The notes under the pieces: generated by a model
What the model was told of the DNA's origin: nothing
What the model saw: only the letters and a program-made list of their open reading frames with translations
The model's database searches: none
Assembly (NCBI RefSeq): GCF_001426865.1
Contig: NZ_LMFO01000001.1
Location: 1,156,980 to 1,220,979, forward strand
Direction: 5' to 3'
Source: Paenibacillus sp. Root52
GTDB taxonomy: Bacteria > Bacillota > Bacilli > Paenibacillales > Paenibacillaceae
Length of the DNA: 64,000 nt
Translations under genes and position numbers: made by a program
In this document: piece after piece, positions 1 to 7,784 of the stretch
Position numbering within the stretch: position 1 is the first letter of the stretch
How the letters are laid out: each line of letters starts with the position of its first letter

Positions 1-870
1 CCGAAACGGTTCCACGAGGTGAGGTTTCGAAAGATTCGAATTTGGTGTTGTTCCTTCATAGGAAGGGTTCACCATGACTGGATCCGAGCTCTCTCCAGCA
101 TTTTCATCACGATGCGCGAGCGGAAGTGCTACGGACTGATTTTTCCAATGAGCGTTCTCCCGCCTCTCCGACTCATACTCCATCGGTTGCACAAATCCCC
201 ATACGTAGCTGAACAAAAACACACTTACAATGATGATCCAGATTACTCTTGGTAGACCTGGTGTTAACGTTAAATTGTTTAACCATGTTGGAATTCCGGA
301 TAAATATTGATCAAAGATGCCGTCGGCAGAAGTTAACAACCCCACTACGACAATCAGGATGGGCAGCGATACGATTAAACCAATGAATACTTTGGTAACA
401 ACAACTTTTTGCTTGCTAGCCAGCTTGCGTCCACCTTTTTTCATCAGAGTTCTTCCGATGGTCGGCCAATGGCGTATAGACTGAGGCAGCAGATGATCCA
501 CAGCTAAACCAATTAAACTGATCTTCCACCATTTTGTCTGCTTCCGGCCAATCAGATAAGCCATATGTAAGATAATTAATCCCGGTACAGTTAGGAAATT
601 AAGCGCATGAAACAGTTCATTATCGAACAACACAAATGTTAGAGCTAACAGCAGTACCACACTGGCGATAAACAGATCTACCCAAGCAAATGCCTTTACT
701 CGATCTCTCGCAAATACAAACATATAACCATAGAAAAGCACAACAAACAGTGGATAAGATACACCTACCCCTTTGTCAAAGAATAGATACTGATGCACAA
801 TAGCCAATACCAACGCAGAACATAGCGTAATTAACGCACGATTGGGTGAATCCAATATTTTCTTAATCAT
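1..870 (-). CDS. DUF4153/DUF4173-like integral membrane protein, 3' end cut by window edge
   Basis: An open frame of 290 codons runs from an ATG at 870 off the left end of the window with no stop, so the C-terminus is missing. A TTACCTCC block at 876-883 gives a good ribosome binding site on this strand. About six hydrophobic segments are visible, followed by a long hydrophilic tail. The basic stretch before the fifth segment (KKGGRKLASKQKVVVTKV) and the following LPILIVVVGLLTSADGIF resemble bacterial DUF4153/DUF4173 membrane proteins, whose function is not known. The gene is transcribed divergently from the SgrR-like regulator at 982. The family call rests on recalled motifs only. Confidence 0.7.
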   Translation of the reverse strand, partial: MIKKILDSPNRALITLCSALVLAIVHQYLFFDKGVGVSYPLFVVLFYGYMFVFARDRVKAFAWVDLFIASVVLLLALTFVLFDNELFHALNFLTVPGLIILHMAYLIGRKQTKWWKISLIGLAVDHLLPQSIRHWPTIGRTLMKKGGRKLASKQKVVVTKVFIGLIVSLPILIVVVGLLTSADGIFDQYLSGIPTWLNNLTLTPGLPRVIWIIIVSVFLFSYVWGFVQPMEYESERRENAHWKNQSVALPLAHRDENAGESSDPVMVNPSYEGTTPNSNLSKPHLVEPFR

Positions 871-981
871 GGGAATTACCTCCATTAAACTTTCTACGTT
901 TCATTCTAGATGATAAAATAAGAAGATAAATAGAAATATAGAATCGGAAAAGTTCTTATTTTAGGAAGGGAATGAATTACA

Positions 982-2796
982 TTGAAATTACATCAGCAAT
1001 ATCTGCTGTTACATCAACAATTTGGTCACTTGTCTGAACATGAGGTTACACTCGCTGAACTTGGAGAATTGCTGGATTGCACACACCGAAACACATTAAC
1101 CATTGTCAAAAAAATGTCCGGACTCCACTGGATCCATTGGGTGTCCCAGCGTGGACGTGGGCGAAGATCCACGCTTACCCTGCTCATCCCCGCTGAGAAA
1201 ATTGCGGCAGAATATATGATGCAAGCCATGAATCGTCGTGAACTCCAGCAGGCGGCAGAGCACATTGGTGCATTCTCCAGCTCGGTCACGATGCAGCATC
1301 ATCTAAACCAGTGGTTGCTCGGTTATTCCGGACATCATACCGAAGAAGGAATACATAATGAACGAATTGATACCTTGCGACTGCCCATTAGACAACAGAT
1401 CCATGCCCTTGACCCTATGTATATTAATCTGTTAGCTGAATCTTTCATTACCAGTCATGTATTTGATGGATTGGTTCAACGCAATGAAGCGGGAGAGATT
1501 AAACCTTGTTTGGCGCACACTTGGGATGTAAGTGAGGATCGTATGACTTGGATTTTTTATTTGCGTAAAGGCGTGAGCTTCCATGATGGTCAGTATCTCA
1601 CTGCTAAGGATGTGGTCTATACATTTGAGAGATTACAATCTACGAAGCGGAGGAACCTATACAAGGATGTGAGTAGACATATCTTGTCGATCGAAGCATG
1701 GGATTCGTTAACGGTATGCTTCCGGCTCACCAAACCACATGAGATGTTTATCGATTTTCTCACAACCAGCCGGGCATCCATTGTATCTCCACGGCTACAC
1801 CCCATGTCTGACTCATCCGATTCAGTAGTTCTGGAAGAACCTTATCCACCATTGAAACCTGTGGGAACTGGTCCGTTCAAGGTTAGTGTGTGGGACGAGC
1901 ATCTGTGTAGACTCGACGCACATCCGGCTTATTTTCAAGGTAGAGCTCAGCTAGATCGGGTAGAGATTTTGCAAATTCCATGGAGCGCACCTGTGAATTG
2001 GAACGACCATACGGCAATGGAGTCACCTTTCTTCCATCTTGTCCATAACCCTTTACCCTCTACAGGAGCAGACTGGAGCCAGATTAGCGCTGGTGTGACG
2101 GTTCGCAAATTAATTACCTGTAATACGCAAAAAATCGGACCGCTCAGCGATCCGACGATTAGAGCTCATGTGCAAGCATGTGTTGCAAGCGAGGTTCATT
2201 CACATTTCAAAGAAGCCACTGTCGCAACCTCTTCACATAATTCAGAGCATGTATCAATCAATCGAGAGCATGCTAATGACTCTCTAGATAGAATTACGCC
2301 CATCAACCCAAAAACTCTCCAGATCGCAACCATCGCTCAGTATCGTGAAGATGCAGCCCGATTAGCGAAGGCTCTGGAGCGTCACGGTTATACCTGTAGA
2401 ATTCGCACCGGAACGATGGAACAATTCAAGGGGGATCTGCGGCTCCAATCGGATCTCATTCTGTTCTCTCTGATTCGAGATCGAGATGTGGAATTGCGCA
2501 GATACGATCTGTACATCACGCTATCTGAACACCTGGACGAACGAAGCAAGGAAACGGTGCAGATTATGCTGACCCGCGTGATTTCTGCCAGACACCCCAC
2601 AGATCGAACGTTAGGCTTAGATCAGATCGAACAATTTTTACAGGATCAGTCTCTCCTGATGCATTTAACTGAAAAACCTATTGAAACAGCCTATCTACCA
2701 TCCGTTCGCGGTGTATCCTTCAATAGCCAGGGCTGGGTGAACCTACGTCATATCTGGTTTCCTACAAGTTTAGATGAAGTCACAGTAAAGTCTTGA
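982..2796 (+). CDS. SgrR-like transcriptional regulator with solute-binding domain
   Basis: The 604-residue protein has an N-terminal winged-helix DNA-binding domain (residues about 1-110, SgrR_N type). It is followed by a domain like the periplasmic peptide/nickel-binding proteins (SBP_bac_5, about 135-590), with the typical stretch FYLRKGVSFHDGQYLTAKDVVYTFERL. In enteric SgrR this second domain senses a small ligand. Gram-positive members are common but their ligands are unknown. The start is TTG at 982, 11 nt after GGAAGGG at 964-970. The protein has no signal peptide, as expected for a cytoplasmic regulator. It is divergent from the membrane protein at 870, a possible target. Confidence 0.85.
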   Translation: MKLHQQYLLLHQQFGHLSEHEVTLAELGELLDCTHRNTLTIVKKMSGLHWIHWVSQRGRGRRSTLTLLIPAEKIAAEYMMQAMNRRELQQAAEHIGAFSSSVTMQHHLNQWLLGYSGHHTEEGIHNERIDTLRLPIRQQIHALDPMYINLLAESFITSHVFDGLVQRNEAGEIKPCLAHTWDVSEDRMTWIFYLRKGVSFHDGQYLTAKDVVYTFERLQSTKRRNLYKDVSRHILSIEAWDSLTVCFRLTKPHEMFIDFLTTSRASIVSPRLHPMSDSSDSVVLEEPYPPLKPVGTGPFKVSVWDEHLCRLDAHPAYFQGRAQLDRVEILQIPWSAPVNWNDHTAMESPFFHLVHNPLPSTGADWSQISAGVTVRKLITCNTQKIGPLSDPTIRAHVQACVASEVHSHFKEATVATSSHNSEHVSINREHANDSLDRITPINPKTLQIATIAQYREDAARLAKALERHGYTCRIRTGTMEQFKGDLRLQSDLILFSLIRDRDVELRRYDLYITLSEHLDERSKETVQIMLTRVISARHPTDRTLGLDQIEQFLQDQSLLMHLTEKPIETAYLPSVRGVSFNSQGWVNLRHIWFPTSLDEVTVKS

Positions 2797-2857
2797 GGTA
2801 GTTAAAGCCTCTGTCATTCCAGACCGAGCACATACAGGGCATGATTTCAAACTAGTC

Positions 2858-4183
2858 TCAGCCTTGTGATCCAGCAATCTTTTCATTCCGAATAGAAATG
2901 GTATCTTTGCGACGGTATATGCCAAGAACCAACCCCAGCACTGCGTATTCAAAGGTCAGATGACTACCGTGACTAAGAAAAGGAAAGATCACACTTATGA
3001 TAGGAACGTAGCCTGTGGTCATCACAACGGAATAGAACATCTGTATTCCAAATATCATAGTAATCACTACAATCATCATGCGACCAAATTCATCTCGTAT
3101 GCTGGGAATCATTTTAATCATGTGAGCGATAAACCAGACAATGCCTAGGACAAATACGACACCTGCTGACCAACCAAATACATCAATGAGCATGACTAGA
3201 GGATAATCAAGGTACCTAATTCCAAATGTAGTGAATGTCGATTCTAGCCCGTTGCCCCACCATCCAGCAGACTGAACAATGTCAATAATTGAACGATTGT
3301 AATATCCCATGCCATAAGGATCATTCTGGAGATCAAAAACAATCCATATTTTCTCTAAGCGGTGGAAGTTATCATTGGCAAACATTAAAATTGAAGTTGG
3401 AATTGCAATAAAAATTACTGTCACGGTAGTGTAAAGCCATTTTTTCGTAAACCAGGCAAATAATATGACCATAACAACCACAAATAGTACCAATCTCACC
3501 CAATCAACTAGTTGGAAGAACAACACTGCTGGGAGCAACACAAGCCCAATATAAGTTAGTAAAGATCTTATTGTAATTTCAGACCGCAACTTATCCAACA
3601 TGATTGCACCTATAGCAAGCGGTAATATCCATAAAGCAGCGCTACTCAGATCAAAAGCGAAACCGAGAACGTTAAAGTAACGGTTCTGACCTTCCATCAA
3701 TGGATAAATCGCACTTATAAACATCATTAAATTTAACAAGATATAGATCGGCCAAGCAAGCTTTCTCCATTTCCGATAATCAAACCAGATAAAAAAGCCT
3801 AAAACCAGTAAACATATGACAGTACGGACAATATGACTAACGTACAAGAATTGATAAGTCTCTTGTAGAACATTCGTCGTATAGATCCACATCGTTAATA
3901 AACTAATCAACGCCATAGTTAAAAGCCCTGTCAGTAGCCCCCAGTGTATTCGTTGACGGTGCAGTCGATGTAGTCGTTTGCCTATTACCTCTGGATTACC
4001 CATCTGTTCAATCGCATATGCGGCAGCCTCGTTACCGCTGAACCCCTCTTGCTCTCTGTCGAGCATCATTTCCTCCATATGATTACCTAACTCATCACGC
4101 AAATCTTTATGTACTTCACGTGCTTTAACTTGACTGCATATCTCATCCAAGTAATGCTCTACATCACGATTAGGCTCCTTCAC
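2858..4183 (-). CDS. FtsW/RodA/SpoVE (SEDS)-like membrane protein with permease-prefix domain
   Basis: The 441-residue protein starts with a soluble helical domain (about 1-75, DVEHYLDEICSQVKAREVH...) of the permease-prefix/HAAS type, found on proteins controlled by PadR regulators. About ten membrane segments follow. The C-terminal half keeps SEDS features: DPYGMGYYNRSIIDIVQSAGWWGNGL resembles the conserved gyQ..qs..ai.sGg..G.G block, YLDYPLVMLIDVFGW lines up with the TDFIF..EE.G block including its Asp, and TTGYVPIISVIFPFLSHG resembles the TG..P..G..LPF.SyGG block. SEDS proteins polymerise peptidoglycan glycan strands. Whether this divergent one does so is inference. The GTG start at 4183 overlaps the padR stop (GTGA), so the two genes are translationally coupled. 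Confidence 0.8.
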   Translation of the reverse strand: MKEPNRDVEHYLDEICSQVKAREVHKDLRDELGNHMEEMMLDREQEGFSGNEAAAYAIEQMGNPEVIGKRLHRLHRQRIHWGLLTGLLTMALISLLTMWIYTTNVLQETYQFLYVSHIVRTVICLLVLGFFIWFDYRKWRKLAWPIYILLNLMMFISAIYPLMEGQNRYFNVLGFAFDLSSAALWILPLAIGAIMLDKLRSEITIRSLLTYIGLVLLPAVLFFQLVDWVRLVLFVVVMVILFAWFTKKWLYTTVTVIFIAIPTSILMFANDNFHRLEKIWIVFDLQNDPYGMGYYNRSIIDIVQSAGWWGNGLESTFTTFGIRYLDYPLVMLIDVFGWSAGVVFVLGIVWFIAHMIKMIPSIRDEFGRMMIVVITMIFGIQMFYSVVMTTGYVPIISVIFPFLSHGSHLTFEYAVLGLVLGIYRRKDTISIRNEKIAGSQG

Positions 4184-4515
4184 GTTAGTCCCCCCTCTCC
4201 AAGAACTTGATCCACAGCACGGCGGAATAGACGCCACTCTTCTTTCTTATTCTTCAGTGCTTGAATCCCCTCATCCCGAATAGAGTAATATTTACGTTTT
4301 CTGCCCTCTACCTCCATCCAATACGACTCAACCCAATGTTCAATCTCCATCGCATGCAAAATAGGATATAATGTTCCCTCTTTCAGATTGAACACACCTT
4401 CCGACTGACGGTGAAGCTCCTTAATTAGCTCATACCCATATAGCGGCTTTTCCTGAAGTAATGTCAAAATCAACGTTTCAGTGCTTCCTTTAATCATTTG
4501 TTTATTGACATGCAA
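4180..4515 (-). CDS. PadR family transcriptional regulator
   Basis: The 111-residue protein is a typical short PadR repressor: a winged helix with the hallmark LILTLLQEKPLYGYELIKEL at about 16-35, the wing region LKEGTLYPILHAMEIEHWVESYW, and the YYSI.DEG.QAL segment. The start is TTG at 4515, about 9 nt after AGGAGG. It is the first gene of a two-gene unit with the SEDS-like membrane protein, which by family precedent is its target. Two palindromes at 4582-4616, just upstream, are candidate autoregulatory operators. Confidence 0.9.
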   Translation of the reverse strand: MHVNKQMIKGSTETLILTLLQEKPLYGYELIKELHRQSEGVFNLKEGTLYPILHAMEIEHWVESYWMEVEGRKRKYYSIRDEGIQALKNKKEEWRLFRRAVDQVLGEGGLT

Positions 4516-4581
4516 TACGTTCTACCTCCTTTCCACTAGATTAATACCTCTTACATAAGCTCCACATTATATACATCGGAA

Positions 4582-4616
4582 ATCTATGCATAGATAATCT
4601 AGGTATTATATTACCT
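4582..4616. promoter_or_regulatory. Two palindromes upstream of padR (candidate operators)
   Basis: ATCTATGCATAGAT at 4582-4595 is a perfect 14-bp palindrome. AGGTATTATATTACCT at 4601-4616 has 5-bp perfect arms. They lie about 70-100 bp upstream of the padR start, next to a minus-strand TATAAT at 4567-4572. PadR proteins usually repress their own promoter through AT-rich dyads. Binding by this PadR is inference. Confidence 0.4.
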
Positions 4617-4766
4617 AATCCTTCCTTTATTGTCTATCCTTTTAACTTCATCTTTTATGATAAAATAATCCATGTGTCTGCAGTTACACTTTCCATCCGT
4701 AACAACAGAGACATACGACTAACTACTAAATTACATATGTTGTTGATTACAAGGAGGCTAACGTCT

Positions 4767-5351
4767 GTGAGCAAACTTATTTTCTTCCTAGGTGGGGCTG
4801 GAAGCGGCAAGACAACACTTGCCAAAACCCTGTCTCGTAAATATAAAGCCGCTTTCTTCGATATGGATATCTTGCTTCGCCCTGCCGCTGAAGCTATTAT
4901 GACACTGCAAGGGCTTGACCCTTCCGATCGCGATTCACCTGAATACAAGCGGCTCTGCAGGGATCTCGGGTATCGTATTACGATGGATGCTGTGCTCGAT
5001 AATGTGCAACTGGGTATCGACAGCGTTGTAGTGGGTCCCTTCACCAACGAAACCGATACACCTGATTGGATCGAACAGGAACTTGCCAAGATCGGTCGTT
5101 CACTTCAGGATACTGATGTGCGTGTAGCTTACATTTATTTGAAGAACGAAGCATTATACCGTGAAAGAATTATGGCAAGGCAGTCTCCGTTAGATGATTG
5201 GAAACTTGCCAATTGGGATGCCTTTGTAGCCTCCCTCGCCCGAAAACAAGTGGCATGGCCACTTCCCGCTAAATCCGTGACGTATATTGATAACTCGGCG
5301 GATGATCCATGGATTGCTTTTGCAAAACTCGAACAAGACATATACGAGTAA
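4767..5351 (+). CDS. P-loop NTPase, small-molecule kinase-like (AAA_33/SKI type)
   Basis: The 194-residue protein begins with a Walker A motif, GGAGSGKTT, near residue 9 and has the β-strand/Asp pair AAFFDMD that follows in nucleoside and shikimate-type kinases. A likely lid region is rich in Arg (LYRERIMARQSPLDDWK). The phospho-acceptor is unknown. GTG at 4767 is chosen because AAGGAGG at 4751-4757 sits 9 nt before it. A longer in-frame extension to 4674 has no binding site. The gene stands alone between padR (divergent) and the SLH hydrolase and is followed by a terminator. Confidence 0.8.
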   Translation: MSKLIFFLGGAGSGKTTLAKTLSRKYKAAFFDMDILLRPAAEAIMTLQGLDPSDRDSPEYKRLCRDLGYRITMDAVLDNVQLGIDSVVVGPFTNETDTPDWIEQELAKIGRSLQDTDVRVAYIYLKNEALYRERIMARQSPLDDWKLANWDAFVASLARKQVAWPLPAKSVTYIDNSADDPWIAFAKLEQDIYE

Positions 5352-5441
5352 CGCTCGTACCTTATGCGGATGATCTTACCTTGATTCTTCTCTTCCTATA
5401 ATTCTAATTCTCTTTTTCACGCAGCAAAACAAAAATTAAAG

Positions 5442-5490
5442 GGATAGGTTCGCCGAGCTAAGATGCTCGTGTTGACCCTATCCTTTTTTT
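5442..5490 (+). terminator. Rho-independent terminator after the P-loop kinase
   Basis: GGATAGGT pairs with ACC(C)TATCC, with an inner GAGC/GCTC stem, followed by seven T residues. The rest of the 308-bp gap (5352-5659) shows no gene. It presumably holds the promoter of the SLH hydrolase. Confidence 0.75.
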
Positions 5491-5659
5491 GCATCATACG
5501 ATTTCAACTATTACTTTGCGGAATCACGCAAAACGATTGCGGAAGCACCTCAATATTTCACGCTTACTACGGAATCGCTAATTCTGTCTAAGTGATAGAT
5601 TACAAATGTAGGCTGAATATTATTGAGCTTAACCACATCTCAACTCAAAGGAGTATTTC

Positions 5660-7681
5660 ATGAAATCTATTTTTGTAACTAACCAAGGTTCTAAATGTAA
5701 TACCATGTGGAAACGAAAAGTAGTTCATTTGATGCTGGTTGTATCCATGAGCTTAACACCATTGGCACATGTATCAGCAGAACACGGATCACTGAATGAC
5801 CCCTCGAATCCCCAAGAAACCGAAGCATTTATGGATAATTTTATGGAGAAACCTGAAGTACAGTCCGTACTACAAGGTGCTGTCGTCACCGTAGTTCACA
5901 ACAATCAGGTTGTTCTTAATAAAGGTTACGGCTATTCCAATGTAGAAAAAAACACTCCTGTCGATGCCAACTCAACCCTGTTTCGAGTAGCTTCCATCTC
6001 CAAAACATTCACCGCAACCGCCATCATGCAATTAGTTGAAGAAGGTAAGGTAGATCTCAATCGAGATATAAGCGAGTATACTGATGATCTTAACATTACC
6101 AACAACACGAAGACTCCGTTGACGCTGAAACATCTAATGACCCATACGAGCGGGTTTGATTACACCGATCCCGTAACTTCGGTTAGCGAACCGAACGATT
6201 CTTATTCGCTTGAACAATTTGTTAAGGATAATAAACCGGCAATTGTTCGAAGTCCCGGAGAAGTGTTCCGTTACGACAATTACGCTTACACCCTTCAAGG
6301 ATACATCGTTCAAAAGCTATCTGGTATTCCGTTTGAGACTTATGTACAGCAACATATATTCGATCCGATCGGAATGTCCAATAGTAGTTTCTCTCTTACT
6401 TCGGAAATGTTAGCAAAACTCGCTACTCCTTATGATGCCGAAGGAAAAGAATTGCCTCAGTACCCTAATGTACCCAGTAGTTCACCTGAAGGCGGATTAA
6501 TTACAACGGGACGAGACATGGCGCATTTCATGCTTGCTCAGCTTAACCAAGGTTCTTACCAAGGGTCACAAATACTTAAACCATCTTCTGTACAGGCCAT
6601 GCAATCCCTGGATGTGTCGATACACCCTGATATACCAGGTACGGGCTACGGATTCGAATCCAGTTACTCACAGCATAATCACGGACATCAGGTTGTGAGT
6701 AAAGCAGGTGACCTTACTGGCTTCCATTCCAATATGTGGTTACTCCCCGACCAACATACTGGACTATTCATCGTATTCAACAGTGATGGTCCTGATCTTA
6801 GAGAAGCGCTCTTCCGAGCCTTTATGGAACATTATTATCCCAATACCAAGAGCGATTATGTCGATTACAACGTACCTGAAGCTACACTCCGTTCCTATGA
6901 AGGGCTGTACCGTGATATCCGACTGCCAGCATGGTTATATGAAATTTCAGCAACAGAGAACAAGTTACAAGTTACCGATGCTTATGGCACACACATACTA
7001 ACACCTGTGAAGGACATGCTGTTCCGTGATGAGAACGGCACACTTGCAGGTTTTAAGAAAGATATTTCGGGCCATATTGCCTATTTCTACTATAACAAAC
7101 CAGATAGCTGGTCTGAAAAACTACCCGAAGCCCAGAATTATCAAGACGTTCCCACAGACCATCCATATGCTCCATATATCTATCGTTTGGCACAGATTGG
7201 TCTATACTCACAAGATCATGCTCTCTTTGAACCTGAGAAACCCGTAAACCGAGGAGAATTTGTCGCACAGATTGTAGGTATAACAGGAATAACGCTATCC
7301 ACTCAAGCTCCAAAACTACAAGATACAGCAACAAGCCCTTATGCCGCCTATATTCAAACGGCTCTTGAACTTGGGATTGTGCAAGGAGATCCCCATGGTT
7401 TGTTCCGCCCCAATCAACCAATAACCCGACAGGAAGCCGCACTAATGATCTGGAGGACAGCATCTCTCCTACTTGGAGCACCCTCCCAGCAGGCAAACCT
7501 TATGGGTTCACATGATGCATGGGCAGCGGAGGGCATTCAATTCGTTGTCGCTCTTGGTCTATATGGGCCAGAAGTAAAGGTATCGAGCAGCGGTGCTGTC
7601 GATTACAAAGCAAAACAGCCCATGTTGAAACAAGAATCCTCGGTTTTGATGTACAAAATGCTAGGGACTCTGCTACATTAA
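5660..7681 (+). CDS. Secreted serine hydrolase (beta-lactamase/class C PBP type) with C-terminal SLH domains
   Basis: The 673-residue protein has a signal peptide (charged start, hydrophobic LMLVVSMSLTPLAHVSA, cleavage after about residue 40). A beta-lactamase-related domain follows, with the nucleophile motif SISK (Ser112, Lys115), YDN at about 205-207 and the typical MTHTSGFDY block. Residues about 490-673 hold three S-layer-homology-like repeats (YAPYIYRLAQIGLYSQ..., SPYAAYIQTALELGIVQGDPHGLFRPNQPITRQEAALMI, AWAAEGIQFVVALGLYGPE). These would tether it to pyruvylated secondary cell-wall polymer. Family members are D-Ala-D-Ala peptidases, esterases or beta-lactamases, and the substrate cannot be told. 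AAAGGAG lies 7 nt before the ATG. Confidence 0.9.
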   Translation: MKSIFVTNQGSKCNTMWKRKVVHLMLVVSMSLTPLAHVSAEHGSLNDPSNPQETEAFMDNFMEKPEVQSVLQGAVVTVVHNNQVVLNKGYGYSNVEKNTPVDANSTLFRVASISKTFTATAIMQLVEEGKVDLNRDISEYTDDLNITNNTKTPLTLKHLMTHTSGFDYTDPVTSVSEPNDSYSLEQFVKDNKPAIVRSPGEVFRYDNYAYTLQGYIVQKLSGIPFETYVQQHIFDPIGMSNSSFSLTSEMLAKLATPYDAEGKELPQYPNVPSSSPEGGLITTGRDMAHFMLAQLNQGSYQGSQILKPSSVQAMQSLDVSIHPDIPGTGYGFESSYSQHNHGHQVVSKAGDLTGFHSNMWLLPDQHTGLFIVFNSDGPDLREALFRAFMEHYYPNTKSDYVDYNVPEATLRSYEGLYRDIRLPAWLYEISATENKLQVTDAYGTHILTPVKDMLFRDENGTLAGFKKDISGHIAYFYYNKPDSWSEKLPEAQNYQDVPTDHPYAPYIYRLAQIGLYSQDHALFEPEKPVNRGEFVAQIVGITGITLSTQAPKLQDTATSPYAAYIQTALELGIVQGDPHGLFRPNQPITRQEAALMIWRTASLLLGAPSQQANLMGSHDAWAAEGIQFVVALGLYGPEVKVSSSGAVDYKAKQPMLKQESSVLMYKMLGTLLH

Positions 7682-7696
7682 AGAGCGTGATCAATC

Positions 7697-7730
7697 GCAA
7701 GCCTTGCCATTGCAGCATGGCTTGCTTTGT
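7697..7730 (+). terminator. Weak terminator-like hairpin
   Basis: GCAAGCC (7697-7703) pairs perfectly with GGCTTGC (7719-7725), followed by TTTGTT. It lies between the SLH hydrolase and the histidine kinase gene. Confidence 0.5.
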
Positions 7731-7784
7731 TCATATATTCTATGAATAACCTATCTACATGATAAGAACGGATGATTTCTCTCA

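Noticed and set aside
4655..5089. Minus-strand open frame of 144 codons opposite the P-loop kinase
   Set aside because: It is Ser-rich, overlaps the Walker A coding region and has no ribosome binding site.
5600..5611. TTACAAATGTAG dyad upstream of the SLH hydrolase, like a BlaI/MecI half-operator
   Set aside because: There is a single short dyad and no blaI or blaR1 gene in the window. Chance is the simpler explanation.
7682..7784. Search for a comX-like pheromone gene before the ComP-like kinase
   Set aside because: The gap holds only a hairpin and no open frame with a start and binding site.
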